Shown piece after piece: positions 17,199 through 25,007 of a stretch of 59,159 nt of DNA (positions are counted from its first letter, which is position 1; each line of letters begins with the position of its first letter). Source of the stretch: Pseudomonadota bacterium (GTDB lineage Bacteria > Myxococcota_A > UBA9160 > PR03). Under the pieces are notes generated by a model, which worked only from the letters and a program-made list of their open reading frames with translations, did no database searches and had not been told where the DNA came from. The stretch covers positions 1-59,159 of the forward strand of contig QEVM01000005.1 of NCBI GenBank assembly GCA_003576805.1, written 5' to 3'. Both the position numbers and the translations under genes were made by a program.

Positions 17199-18806
17199 AT
17201 GGATCGAAGCTTCGCGCGCGCGGACCGCAGCGCAGTGCGGCGCGCTGCGCCGCTCGCGCTGCTGCTCGCCGTCGCCGCGGCGTGGCGGGCGTTCCAGTGG
17301 TCGCGGACCGTCTCGATGTTCAACGACGGCCCGCTCTTTCTCGACATCGCACGGGCGATCGCAGCCGGCGACGGCGACGCCGTGCTGGGTCAGCCCCACC
17401 ACCCGCTCTACTCGCTTCTCGTGGCCGCCGTGCACGGGCTCGGCGTCGACTGGGAGACGGCGGGCGCGGCCGTCTCGATCGCGGGCGGGACGGCGGCCGT
17501 CGGGCTCGCGTTCTGGCTCCTGCGGGACCTGTTCGGGGAAGCGCCGGCCTGGCTCGGCGCATCGCTCCTCGCGGTCCACGCACGCGCCGTCGAGTACAGC
17601 TCCGACGTCCAGACCGACGGCATCTACCTGGCTTGCTTCCTGGCCGCCGCCTGGTGGCTCTGGCGAGCCTGGTCGCGGCGCTCGCTCGGCTTCGCGGCGG
17701 CTGCCGGCCTCGCGAGCGGGCTCGCCTACCTCGCCCGGCCGGAAGGCGTCGCCTTGGTTGGCGTCGCGGGCCTGCTCGCGTCGGCGAGCTGGCTGCGCGA
17801 TCGCTGGCCGGCGGGGTTCGCGCTGCGCTGGCTCGGGACGTTCGCGATCGCCGCTGCGCTGTGCGCAGCGCCCTACGTGATCGCCCTGCAGCATCACGCC
17901 GGATCCTGGTCGCTGACGCACAAGAAGTCGGTCGCGGCGCTGCTCGGAGCCGCGTCCGCGATCCCCGCGCAACGCCCTGCTGCGTCTCCCGCACCCGCTG
18001 CGCCCGCTCCCGCCCGGGCGCCGGCGCTCGCTGCACCGCCCGCTGCACAGCCGGGCGGGCGACTCGACCGCGGCGAGGACGGGCTCGCCGTGGTGCGCGC
18101 CGACTCCGGCGCAGCGCGGAGCGCCGCTTCCGCCAAGATGCTGGCCCGCACGGCGAAGTCCGCGTTCCGCTACGGGCCCCTGGCGCTGCTCGCGATGGGT
18201 CTCGTCGCCGCGCGCGGGCGGCCGACGCGACGCGCCTGGTGGATCGCCTCGCTGCTCGCGGTGTATGGGGCCCTCCTCTACGCGCTGACGTTCCAGATGG
18301 GATACGTCAGTCGGCGTCACGCGCTCCCCCCGCTGGTTCCGCTGTTCGGATACGTGGGGCTCGGAGCGATCGCGATGGGCGCCGCGATCGCGCGCGTCGC
18401 GCGGCGCGGCCCGGCGCTCGCGTCCGCGCTGGCGATCGCGCTCGTCGCGCTCGTGGCAGCCGGCGAGATCGCGACGCAGCGCGAGCCGCGTCGCGCCGAG
18501 GAGCGCGCCGCCCGCGCAGCCGCCGAGTGGCTGCGCGAACACGCCGAGCCCGCACCGCTCGCCGTCTCGCGTCTTCGCCTCGGCTACTACGCCGGGATGC
18601 CCTACATTCGCTTGACGCGGGTCGACGACGCGTCGTTCCAGTCCTTCCTCGAACAGAGCGGCGCGCGCTACCTGCTCCTGGACGATCCGGCCGACGTCGA
18701 GGCGGCTCGGCGCGTCGCCGGCGATCAGCTCCGACCGTTGCACCGAGCCCACGAGGGGGGGCGGGACGCATGGGTGTTCGAGCGAGTGGGATGGGCCGCG
18801 CCCTGA
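17199..18806 (+). CDS. Polytopic membrane protein, GT-C-like (glycosyltransferase 39 family type)
   Basis: A 535-residue membrane protein with about ten hydrophobic segments. The first periplasmic loop carries MFNDGPLFLDIARAIAAGD and the PHHPLYSLL motif, as in lipid-linked-sugar-dependent GT-C enzymes (ArnT/PMT-like), where the Asp in the first loop is catalytic. A Pro/Ala-rich insert of about 50 residues sits in the middle (17970-18060). The C-terminal soluble part ends in a small alpha/beta domain (RYLLLDDPADVEA). It probably transfers a sugar from a polyprenyl donor to a glycan or lipid on the periplasmic face. Confidence 0.75.
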   Translation: MDRSFARADRSAVRRAAPLALLLAVAAAWRAFQWSRTVSMFNDGPLFLDIARAIAAGDGDAVLGQPHHPLYSLLVAAVHGLGVDWETAGAAVSIAGGTAAVGLAFWLLRDLFGEAPAWLGASLLAVHARAVEYSSDVQTDGIYLACFLAAAWWLWRAWSRRSLGFAAAAGLASGLAYLARPEGVALVGVAGLLASASWLRDRWPAGFALRWLGTFAIAAALCAAPYVIALQHHAGSWSLTHKKSVAALLGAASAIPAQRPAASPAPAAPAPARAPALAAPPAAQPGGRLDRGEDGLAVVRADSGAARSAASAKMLARTAKSAFRYGPLALLAMGLVAARGRPTRRAWWIASLLAVYGALLYALTFQMGYVSRRHALPPLVPLFGYVGLGAIAMGAAIARVARRGPALASALAIALVALVAAGEIATQREPRRAEERAARAAAEWLREHAEPAPLAVSRLRLGYYAGMPYIRLTRVDDASFQSFLEQSGARYLLLDDPADVEAARRVAGDQLRPLHRAHEGGRDAWVFERVGWAAP

Positions 18807-18852
18807 CTGGGTCGGGTCGCGCCCTGACCAGACCGCATCCCTAGGACCCGCG

Positions 18853-20235
18853 ATGCTGCGCCGCCAGAGCGAAATCTATCGAAGCGTGCTGGTCGTCGCG
18901 GACGCCGTCCTGGTCACGGCGGCCTGGCTCGGCGCGTACGCGCTGCGCTTCCAGGACTGGCTGCCGGTCCCGCGCGGCGTGCCGCCGCTCGAGCCGTATC
19001 TCTTCGCGCTCGGCCTGCTGCTGCCGCTGTGGATCTGGGTGTTCCGCAGCCGCGGCCTGTACGCGCCGCGCCGGACCGACTCGCGGATCTCCGAGGTCGC
19101 GGCCGTCTTCGCCGGCGCGACGACCGTGGTGGTCCTGCTCGTCGTCGCGACCTTCTTCGTGCGCTCCTACTTCTTCTCGCGCGGCGTGATCCTGCTCTTC
19201 TGGGTGCTCGCCGTGCTCGGCGTCTCGGCCTTCCGGCTCGTCGCGCGCGAGCTGCTCTTCGCGCTGCACCGGCGCGGCCGCAACCTGAGCCCCGTGCTCG
19301 TCGTCGGCGCCGGGCCGCTCGCGGAGCAGGTGATCGAGCGCATCCACCAGCACCCGGAGTCGGGGCTGCGCGCCGTCGGAGTGCTGGCGGGCGATCCGCG
19401 CGTCCCGCGCGTGCGCGGCGTGCCCGTGCTCGGCGGTTACGAGCAGCTGCGCGCCGCGCTCACGCGCAGCGCGGCGTCGCAGGTCGTCCTCGCGCTGCCG
19501 CGCGAGGACGGCGATCGGCTCGAAGCGATCCTCGACGAGCTCGACGACGAGCTCGTGGACGTGCGCCTCGTGCCGGACCTGCTGCACGTCGCGACGCTGC
19601 GCAGCAGCGTCGAGGACTTCGACGGCCTTCCGGTGATCTCGCTGCGCGACAGCCCGCTGCTCGGCTGGGCGGCGATCCAGAAGCGCCTGTTCGACATCGC
19701 GGTCTCGGCGCTGCTGCTGGCGGTCACCTCGCCGCTGCTCGCGGCGATCGCACTCGCGGTGCGCTGGACGAGCGGCGCGCCCGTGCTCTACGTGCAGGAG
19801 CGGATGGGGCTCGACGGGCGCGTGTTCCGCATGTTGAAGTTCCGCACCATGACGACCGACGCCGAGAGCGAAGGTCCGGTGTGGGCGCGCACCGCGGACC
19901 CGCGCACGACGCCGCTCGGCGGCTTCCTCCGCCGCACCGGCTTCGACGAGCTGCCGCAGCTCTGGAACGTGCTGCGCGGCGACATGAGCCTCGTCGGTCC
20001 GCGTCCCGAGCGGCCCGTCTTCATCGAGCAGTTCCGCAACGAGGTGCCGAACTACATGCTGCGCCACAAGGTGAAGGCCGGTCTCACCGGCTGGGCGCAG
20101 GTGCACCGCTGGCGCGGCGACACCTCGGTGCACGAGCGCATCGAGCACGACCTCTACTACATCCGCAACTGGTCGCTGTCGCTCGACGTGCGCATCCTCC
20201 TGATGACGCTCTGGCGCGCGCGGATCCCGCAATAG
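18853..20235 (+). CDS. Undecaprenyl-phosphate sugar phosphotransferase (polyprenyl glycosylphosphotransferase)
   Basis: A 460-residue WcaJ-type initiating transferase that moves a hexose 1-phosphate to undecaprenyl phosphate, the priming step of polysaccharide assembly. N-terminal half: four transmembrane helices, then a Rossmann-like domain (PVLVVGAGPLAEQVIERI). C-terminal catalytic half: membrane re-entrant helix (KRLFDIAVSALLLAV), ERMGLDGRVFRMLKFRTM, LRRTGFDELPQLWNVLRGDMS, LVGPRPERP and the end LYYIRNWSLSLDVRILL. These are the sugar-transferase signatures. The glucose or galactose specificity is not visible. Confidence 0.94.
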   Translation: MLRRQSEIYRSVLVVADAVLVTAAWLGAYALRFQDWLPVPRGVPPLEPYLFALGLLLPLWIWVFRSRGLYAPRRTDSRISEVAAVFAGATTVVVLLVVATFFVRSYFFSRGVILLFWVLAVLGVSAFRLVARELLFALHRRGRNLSPVLVVGAGPLAEQVIERIHQHPESGLRAVGVLAGDPRVPRVRGVPVLGGYEQLRAALTRSAASQVVLALPREDGDRLEAILDELDDELVDVRLVPDLLHVATLRSSVEDFDGLPVISLRDSPLLGWAAIQKRLFDIAVSALLLAVTSPLLAAIALAVRWTSGAPVLYVQERMGLDGRVFRMLKFRTMTTDAESEGPVWARTADPRTTPLGGFLRRTGFDELPQLWNVLRGDMSLVGPRPERPVFIEQFRNEVPNYMLRHKVKAGLTGWAQVHRWRGDTSVHERIEHDLYYIRNWSLSLDVRILLMTLWRARIPQ

Positions 20236-20240
20236 GTCCG

Positions 20241-21200
20241 ATGCCCGGCGCCGGCTCGCCCCGCTACGCAGCCGCGATCGTGAACCACGGCTCCTACGAC
20301 GACCTCGAGGCGTGCCTCGCGAGCGTCGCGGCGCAGCGCGTCGCCCCGGTCGCCGTCCTGGTCGTGGACACCGGCGTCGACCCGGCGCGCCTCGACGCGC
20401 TCGCGCGGGCGCATCCGGACGTCGCGTTCGAGCGGCGGCCCAACCGCGGCTGGGGCGCGGGCGTGAACCGCTTGCTCGCGCGGATCGCCGAACGCCATCC
20501 CGACGCGGAGTTCGCGCTGGTCCTGAATCCCGACATCGAGCTCGACGCCGACTTCGCGGCGCTCCTGCTCGACGCGCTCTCCGCGGACCCGCGGGTCGCG
20601 ATCGCCTCGGGCAAGCTGCTGCGGCCCGGCCGCACGGTGATCGACAGCGCCGGCATTCGCCTGCCGCGCCATCGCCGGCCGCGCGATCGCGGCAGCAACG
20701 AGCTCGACCGCGGCCAGTACGATCGCCGCGAGCTCGTCTTCGGGGTGAGCGGCGCCGCGATGCTGCTGCGCCGCGCCGCGCTCGCCGACCTCGCGGTGTC
20801 GGGCGAGATCGTGGACGAGGACTTCTTCGCGTATCAGGACGACACCGATCTCTGCTGGCGCGCGAACCGGCTCGGCTGGCGCGTGCTCTACGAGCCGCGC
20901 GCCACCGGCGTGCACGGCCGCCGCTGGCGCCGCGAGCGGCGCATGCAGATCGAGCCCTGGGTGCGCCGTCACTCGTTCAAGAACCACTATCTGCAGATCC
21001 TCAAGAACGAGCGCGGCGCGGACCTCGTGCGCAACCTTCCGTGGCTCCTCGCATGGGAGATCCTGCGGCTCGGCTTCGCGCTGTTGCGCGACCGCGAGAT
21101 CCTGGCGGCGTATCGCGAAGCGTGGCGCGGCGCGCCGCGCGCGCTCGCCAAACGCCGCGCGATCGAGGCGCGGCGGCGCGAGCTCGCGGCGCGCGGCTGA
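20241..21200 (+). CDS. Family 2 glycosyltransferase (rhamnosyltransferase-like)
   Basis: A 319-residue GT2 of the WbbL/RfbF type, 5 bases behind the sugar phosphotransferase gene. Motifs: AIVNHGSYDDLEACL, VLVVDTG, NRGWGAGVNR, the metal-binding ALVLNPDIELD, GVSGAAMLLRR and the acceptor-side DEDFFAYQDDTDLCWR (ED-type catalytic region), with a C-terminal amphipathic helix. Likely adds the next sugar to the lipid-linked primer on the cytoplasmic face. Confidence 0.9.
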   Translation: MPGAGSPRYAAAIVNHGSYDDLEACLASVAAQRVAPVAVLVVDTGVDPARLDALARAHPDVAFERRPNRGWGAGVNRLLARIAERHPDAEFALVLNPDIELDADFAALLLDALSADPRVAIASGKLLRPGRTVIDSAGIRLPRHRRPRDRGSNELDRGQYDRRELVFGVSGAAMLLRRAALADLAVSGEIVDEDFFAYQDDTDLCWRANRLGWRVLYEPRATGVHGRRWRRERRMQIEPWVRRHSFKNHYLQILKNERGADLVRNLPWLLAWEILRLGFALLRDREILAAYREAWRGAPRALAKRRAIEARRRELAARG

Positions 21201-21310
21201 CGCGCGCGAGCGCCCGGGCAACGCGCCCGCCGCTACTTTATCCTGCGCCGCCCCGAGCCCGCTGCGCGCGGGACGCTCCCGGCGGCCTTCGGAGGTGCAG
21301 CGCGGCCCGC

Positions 21311-22921
21311 ATGTCGGATGCAGAACAACCGCTGGCGGTCGGAGTCCGCGGAGTCCGCAGCGGATCGCCGCGCGGGCTCGCGATGGGAGCGCTCGCGGTC
21401 GGCGCGATCGCCGCCTACCACTCGCTGATCGGGTACGACCCGGACTGGGAGAACGCGGACGCGCTGCGCGGCGCCGAGGGCGCGCTGTTCTCGCCGACGG
21501 GCAGCTCGCCCGAGATCGTGTTCGCCGCGCTGCTCTGGCTCGTGTGGGCGCGCGCTCCGCGCGTCGCGGAGGGATTCGGGCAGCGGCCGCTCTGGTGGGT
21601 CGCGGTGCCGTGCCTCGCGATCGCGAGCGGCCTGCTGCTCTGGGGCCACTACACGGGCGCGACCGACCTGGTCGTGCTCTCGCTCTCGTTCGCCTTCCTC
21701 GGCGGCGGCGCCTGGCTCGGCGGCTGGCGGAGCCTCTCGGCGCTCGTCGTGCCGGCGCTCTTCCTGCTGCTGCTCGTGCCGATCCCATCGGTCCTGCTCA
21801 ACGCGCTGCTCTACGACATGCAGATGATGACGGTGTGGCTCGCCGAGCAGTCGCTCGACCTGCTCGGCGTCGCGTCGCTGGTCGAAGGCGACCTGATCCG
21901 CACCGCGCAGGGGCTCTTCCACGTGATCGAGAGCTGCGCGGGCTTCCGGATCCAGGTGACGCTGCTGATGACGGTGGTGCTCTACGCGGAGCTGTTCCAC
22001 CTCTCGCGCCGCCGCGCGCTCGCGCTCTTCCTCGTGACGCCGCTGCTGTCCGTGTTCATCAACAACCTGCGCGTGCTCTCGATCGTCTTCAATCCGTACT
22101 CGAAGTTCGCCGCGGTCCACACGCTCCAGGGCCTCGCGATGATCGTGCTGGGCGTGTTCGCGATCGCGCTGGCCGACGCCGTGCTCGCGCGCGTGATCCG
22201 CGACGAGCCGGTCCGCCGCGTGCGCCGGCCGGCCGGCGAGTGGCCGGTCGCGCGGATCGCCGCCCTCGCCGGCGGCTTCGCGGCGCTCGCGCTCGCGCAG
22301 TGGCTGACGCCGCCGTGGTCGCCGCCGCCCGCGTCGCCGGCGTGGACGCTCTCCAACCTGCCGCTCGCGCACGACGGCTGGAGCTCCGAGTCGCGCAACG
22401 TCGACCGCGACTTCCTCGGCTCGGTCGCGTTCACGGAGCGCAGCTTCCGCCGCTTCTCCAAGCAGGCGGAATGGGTCGACGTCTTCGTCGGCGTCGACGA
22501 CCACCGGCGCCGCTCGGGCAGCCTGATCTCGCCGAAGACGCGGCTGCCGGGCACGGGCTTCGACGTGGAGGAGCAGGGCGGCGCCGTCGACGTCGGCGGG
22601 GTCACGGTCGAGCGGCTCGTGGTGCGCTCGGGCAAGGAACGCCAGCTCGTGTACCACTGGCGGCGCGGCGTGCTGCCGGTGCGCGAGGAAGCGCTGCGCG
22701 AGATGTTCGCGATCGACCGCAGCCGCTGGCGGCGCGACGAGCGCTCCGTCGTCGTGCGGCTCGCGACGCCGATCGACGCGCGCGGCCGCAACGCCGCGGA
22801 GCAGCGCCTCACCGGCTTCGTGCCCTTCGTACGGGAAGGGCTCGCGGCGCTCGACCGCGCGGAGGCCGGGACGCCGGCCGCGCCGGCGGCCGGCCTCGGA
22901 GCGACCGGGGCGGCCCGGTGA
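21311..22921 (+). CDS. Exosortase fused to an EpsI-type domain
   Basis: A 536-residue polytopic protein. The first 290 residues are exosortase: eight or so membrane helices with the catalytic triad Cys209 (VIESCAGFR), Arg254 (NNLRVLSI) and His270 (AAVHTLQG). Exosortases cut PEP-CTERM-like tails and anchor proteins to the envelope, and are usually encoded with exopolysaccharide genes. After another helix, residues about 330-515 form an EpsI domain (LPLAHDGWSS, VDVFVGVDDHRR, VYHWRRGVLP). Fusion of the two is known in some exosortase types. No PEP-CTERM substrate is in this window. The stop overlaps the wzm start (GTGA). Confidence 0.9.
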   Translation: MSDAEQPLAVGVRGVRSGSPRGLAMGALAVGAIAAYHSLIGYDPDWENADALRGAEGALFSPTGSSPEIVFAALLWLVWARAPRVAEGFGQRPLWWVAVPCLAIASGLLLWGHYTGATDLVVLSLSFAFLGGGAWLGGWRSLSALVVPALFLLLLVPIPSVLLNALLYDMQMMTVWLAEQSLDLLGVASLVEGDLIRTAQGLFHVIESCAGFRIQVTLLMTVVLYAELFHLSRRRALALFLVTPLLSVFINNLRVLSIVFNPYSKFAAVHTLQGLAMIVLGVFAIALADAVLARVIRDEPVRRVRRPAGEWPVARIAALAGGFAALALAQWLTPPWSPPPASPAWTLSNLPLAHDGWSSESRNVDRDFLGSVAFTERSFRRFSKQAEWVDVFVGVDDHRRRSGSLISPKTRLPGTGFDVEEQGGAVDVGGVTVERLVVRSGKERQLVYHWRRGVLPVREEALREMFAIDRSRWRRDERSVVVRLATPIDARGRNAAEQRLTGFVPFVREGLAALDRAEAGTPAAPAAGLGATGAAR

Positions 22922-23718
22922 GCGCCCCGCGCGCGTGGGCCGACGCGCGGCGCTACGCCGAGGTCGTCTACACGCTGGCGCTGCGCGACTTCCAGAGCCG
23001 CTTCCGCGGCAACTGGCTGGGCCTCGCCGGGCTGGTCGTCGTTCCCGTCCTGTTCCTCGCCGCCTACACGTTCGTGTTCTCGGTGCTGATGCCGGTGAAG
23101 ATCCGTCCCGACGCGGACCGCGAGGACTACGCGTTCTTCTTCTTCGCGGGGCTGATCGGCTGGACGCTGTTCGCCGAGTCCACGGCGCGCGCGCCGCGCC
23201 TGTTCGCGGGGCAGGTGCACTTCGTCCGCACGGCGCTCTTCCCGGTGTCGGCGCTGCCCGCCGCGTCGACGCTCGTCGCGTTCTACAACGCGCTCATCTG
23301 GATGGGCGTCTTCGTGCTGGCGCGCCTCGTGCGCGAGGGCTCGATCCCGCCGAGCACGCTCGCCGCGCCGCTCGTGCTCGCGCTGCTCGGGCTGCTGACG
23401 GCCGGCGTCGCGCTGCTGCTCGCCGCCGCCGGCGCGCTCGCGCGCGACCTCGCGGAGCTCGTCGGGCCGATGCTGACGGTGCTGTTGTTCGCGTCGCCGG
23501 TGATCTACCCGGCGGAGCGGCTCGCCGACGTCGCGCCCTGGCTGCTCGGCGCCAATCCGCTCGCGGCGCCGATCGACGCGCTGCGGGCGAGCCTCCTCGA
23601 CGGGCGCTGGCCGTCCGGCGCGGGCGTCGCGACGGCGGTCGGCTGGACCGCGCTGCTGCTCGGCGCGGGCATCTTCGCGCACCGGCGCGTGCGGCCCGTG
23701 CTCGGAGATCTGCTGTGA
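22918..23718 (+). CDS. wzm: ABC-2 type polysaccharide exporter permease (Wzm-like)
   Basis: A 266-residue inner-membrane permease with six hydrophobic segments. The N-terminal LALRDFQSRFRGNWLGLA is the conserved amphipathic lead of O-antigen/teichoic ABC-2 permeases, and the C-terminal SPVIYPAERLADVAPWLLGANPLAAPIDALR is typical. Starts at GTG overlapping the exosortase stop and ends overlapping the ATPase start, so it is translated with its partner. It exports an undecaprenyl-linked glycan to the periplasm. Confidence 0.92.
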   Translation: MSAPRAWADARRYAEVVYTLALRDFQSRFRGNWLGLAGLVVVPVLFLAAYTFVFSVLMPVKIRPDADREDYAFFFFAGLIGWTLFAESTARAPRLFAGQVHFVRTALFPVSALPAASTLVAFYNALIWMGVFVLARLVREGSIPPSTLAAPLVLALLGLLTAGVALLLAAAGALARDLAELVGPMLTVLLFASPVIYPAERLADVAPWLLGANPLAAPIDALRASLLDGRWPSGAGVATAVGWTALLLGAGIFAHRRVRPVLGDLL

Positions 23719-25007
23719 GCGAGGCGGCGCGCGTCGCGGTGCGCGTGCACGGGCTTCGCAAGGAGTACGCGCTCGACGACGGCTTCCGGCGCGCGTGGGG
23801 CGCGCTGCTGGGGCGGCCCGCGCGCGGCAAGGCCGCGATCGCCGGCGTGGATCTCGAAGTGGAGGCGGGCACGACGCTCGGGATCGTCGGCCGCAACGGC
23901 TCGGGCAAGACGACGCTGCTGCGCATCCTCGCCGGCGCGCTGCGCCCGACCGCCGGGCGGATCGAGACCGAGGGCCGCATCGCGACGCTGATCGATCTCG
24001 GCGCAGGCATCGACCCCGACTTCACCGGCCGCGAGAACGCGCTGCTGCTCGGGGTGCTGGCCGGCGCGACGCGCCGCCAGATGCTCGCTTCGCTCGATGC
24101 GGTGCGCGCGTTCAGCGGGCTCGGCAAGGCGTTCGACCAGGCCGTCCGCACCTACTCGCAGGGCATGACGCTGCGGCTCGCGTTCGCGGCCGCCGCGCAC
24201 GCCGACCCCGAGGTGCTACTGATCGACGAGGTGCTCGCGGTCGGCGACGCGTTCTTTCAGCAGCGCTGTCTGATGCGCGTCCGCGAGCTGCAGCAGAAGG
24301 GCTGCACCGTGCTCATCGTCACGCACGATCCGTCGGCGGTGTTCGGGTTCTGCGACCGGGCGATCTGGCTCGAGCACGGGCGCATCGTCTCGTCCGGCGA
24401 CCCCGCCCGGGTCGTGCGCGAGTACATGGGCGCGTACTACCGCGACGCCGCCGCGCTCGACGACGACCTCGTGGACGCCGAGGCCGCGGCGCCCGCCGCC
24501 GAGTCGTACGACGCGATCGAGCCGGCGTCCGGCGTCGCGAACGTCGACCACCGCTACGGCGACGGGCGCGCGCGCATCGAGGGCGTCGCGCTGCGCGGCG
24601 CCGACGCCGGCGCGCTCGGCGTCGTGGCGCCGGGGGAGCTGGTGCGCGTCGTGATCACGCTGCGCGCGCTCGCGCCGCTGCCGCAGCCGAACGTCGGCTT
24701 CACGCTGCGCAACCGGCTCGGCGAGGTGATCGCCGCGACCAACACGAGCTACGAGGGGCGCCCGCTCGCGCCGCTCGCCGCGGGGGACGTCGCCACCGTC
24801 GAGTTCGCGCTGCGCTGGCCGCCGTTCGCGGCGGGGCCGTTCTCGTTCTCGCCCGCGGTGGCGAACGGCGGCCTCGAACGCCATCACATGAACGACTGGA
24901 TCGACAACGCGGTCGTCGTCGAGGCCGTGAATCCGCGCGCCCGCTACGGCTGGCTCCAGCTCGACGGCGTCGCGGTGCGCGCGCGCGTCGAGCGGGAGGC
25001 GCCGTGA
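23715..25007 (+). CDS. wzt: Polysaccharide ABC transporter ATPase with C-terminal carbohydrate-binding domain (Wzt-like)
   Basis: A 430-residue ATPase. Nucleotide-binding domain residues 1-245: Walker A GRNGSGKT, signature TYSQGMTLRLAFA, Walker B VLLIDEVLAVGD, switch His in IVTHD. The linker is followed by a C-terminal beta-sandwich domain (about 275-425; FTLRNRLGEVIAATNTSYEG, HHMNDWIDNAVVVEAV) like the Wzt domain that recognises the modified non-reducing end of the finished O-chain. The carbohydrate-binding domain implies that a terminal cap is made before export, which fits the methyltransferase gene directly downstream (4-base overlap). Confidence 0.94.
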   Translation: MSEAARVAVRVHGLRKEYALDDGFRRAWGALLGRPARGKAAIAGVDLEVEAGTTLGIVGRNGSGKTTLLRILAGALRPTAGRIETEGRIATLIDLGAGIDPDFTGRENALLLGVLAGATRRQMLASLDAVRAFSGLGKAFDQAVRTYSQGMTLRLAFAAAAHADPEVLLIDEVLAVGDAFFQQRCLMRVRELQQKGCTVLIVTHDPSAVFGFCDRAIWLEHGRIVSSGDPARVVREYMGAYYRDAAALDDDLVDAEAAAPAAESYDAIEPASGVANVDHRYGDGRARIEGVALRGADAGALGVVAPGELVRVVITLRALAPLPQPNVGFTLRNRLGEVIAATNTSYEGRPLAPLAAGDVATVEFALRWPPFAAGPFSFSPAVANGGLERHHMNDWIDNAVVVEAVNPRARYGWLQLDGVAVRARVEREAP

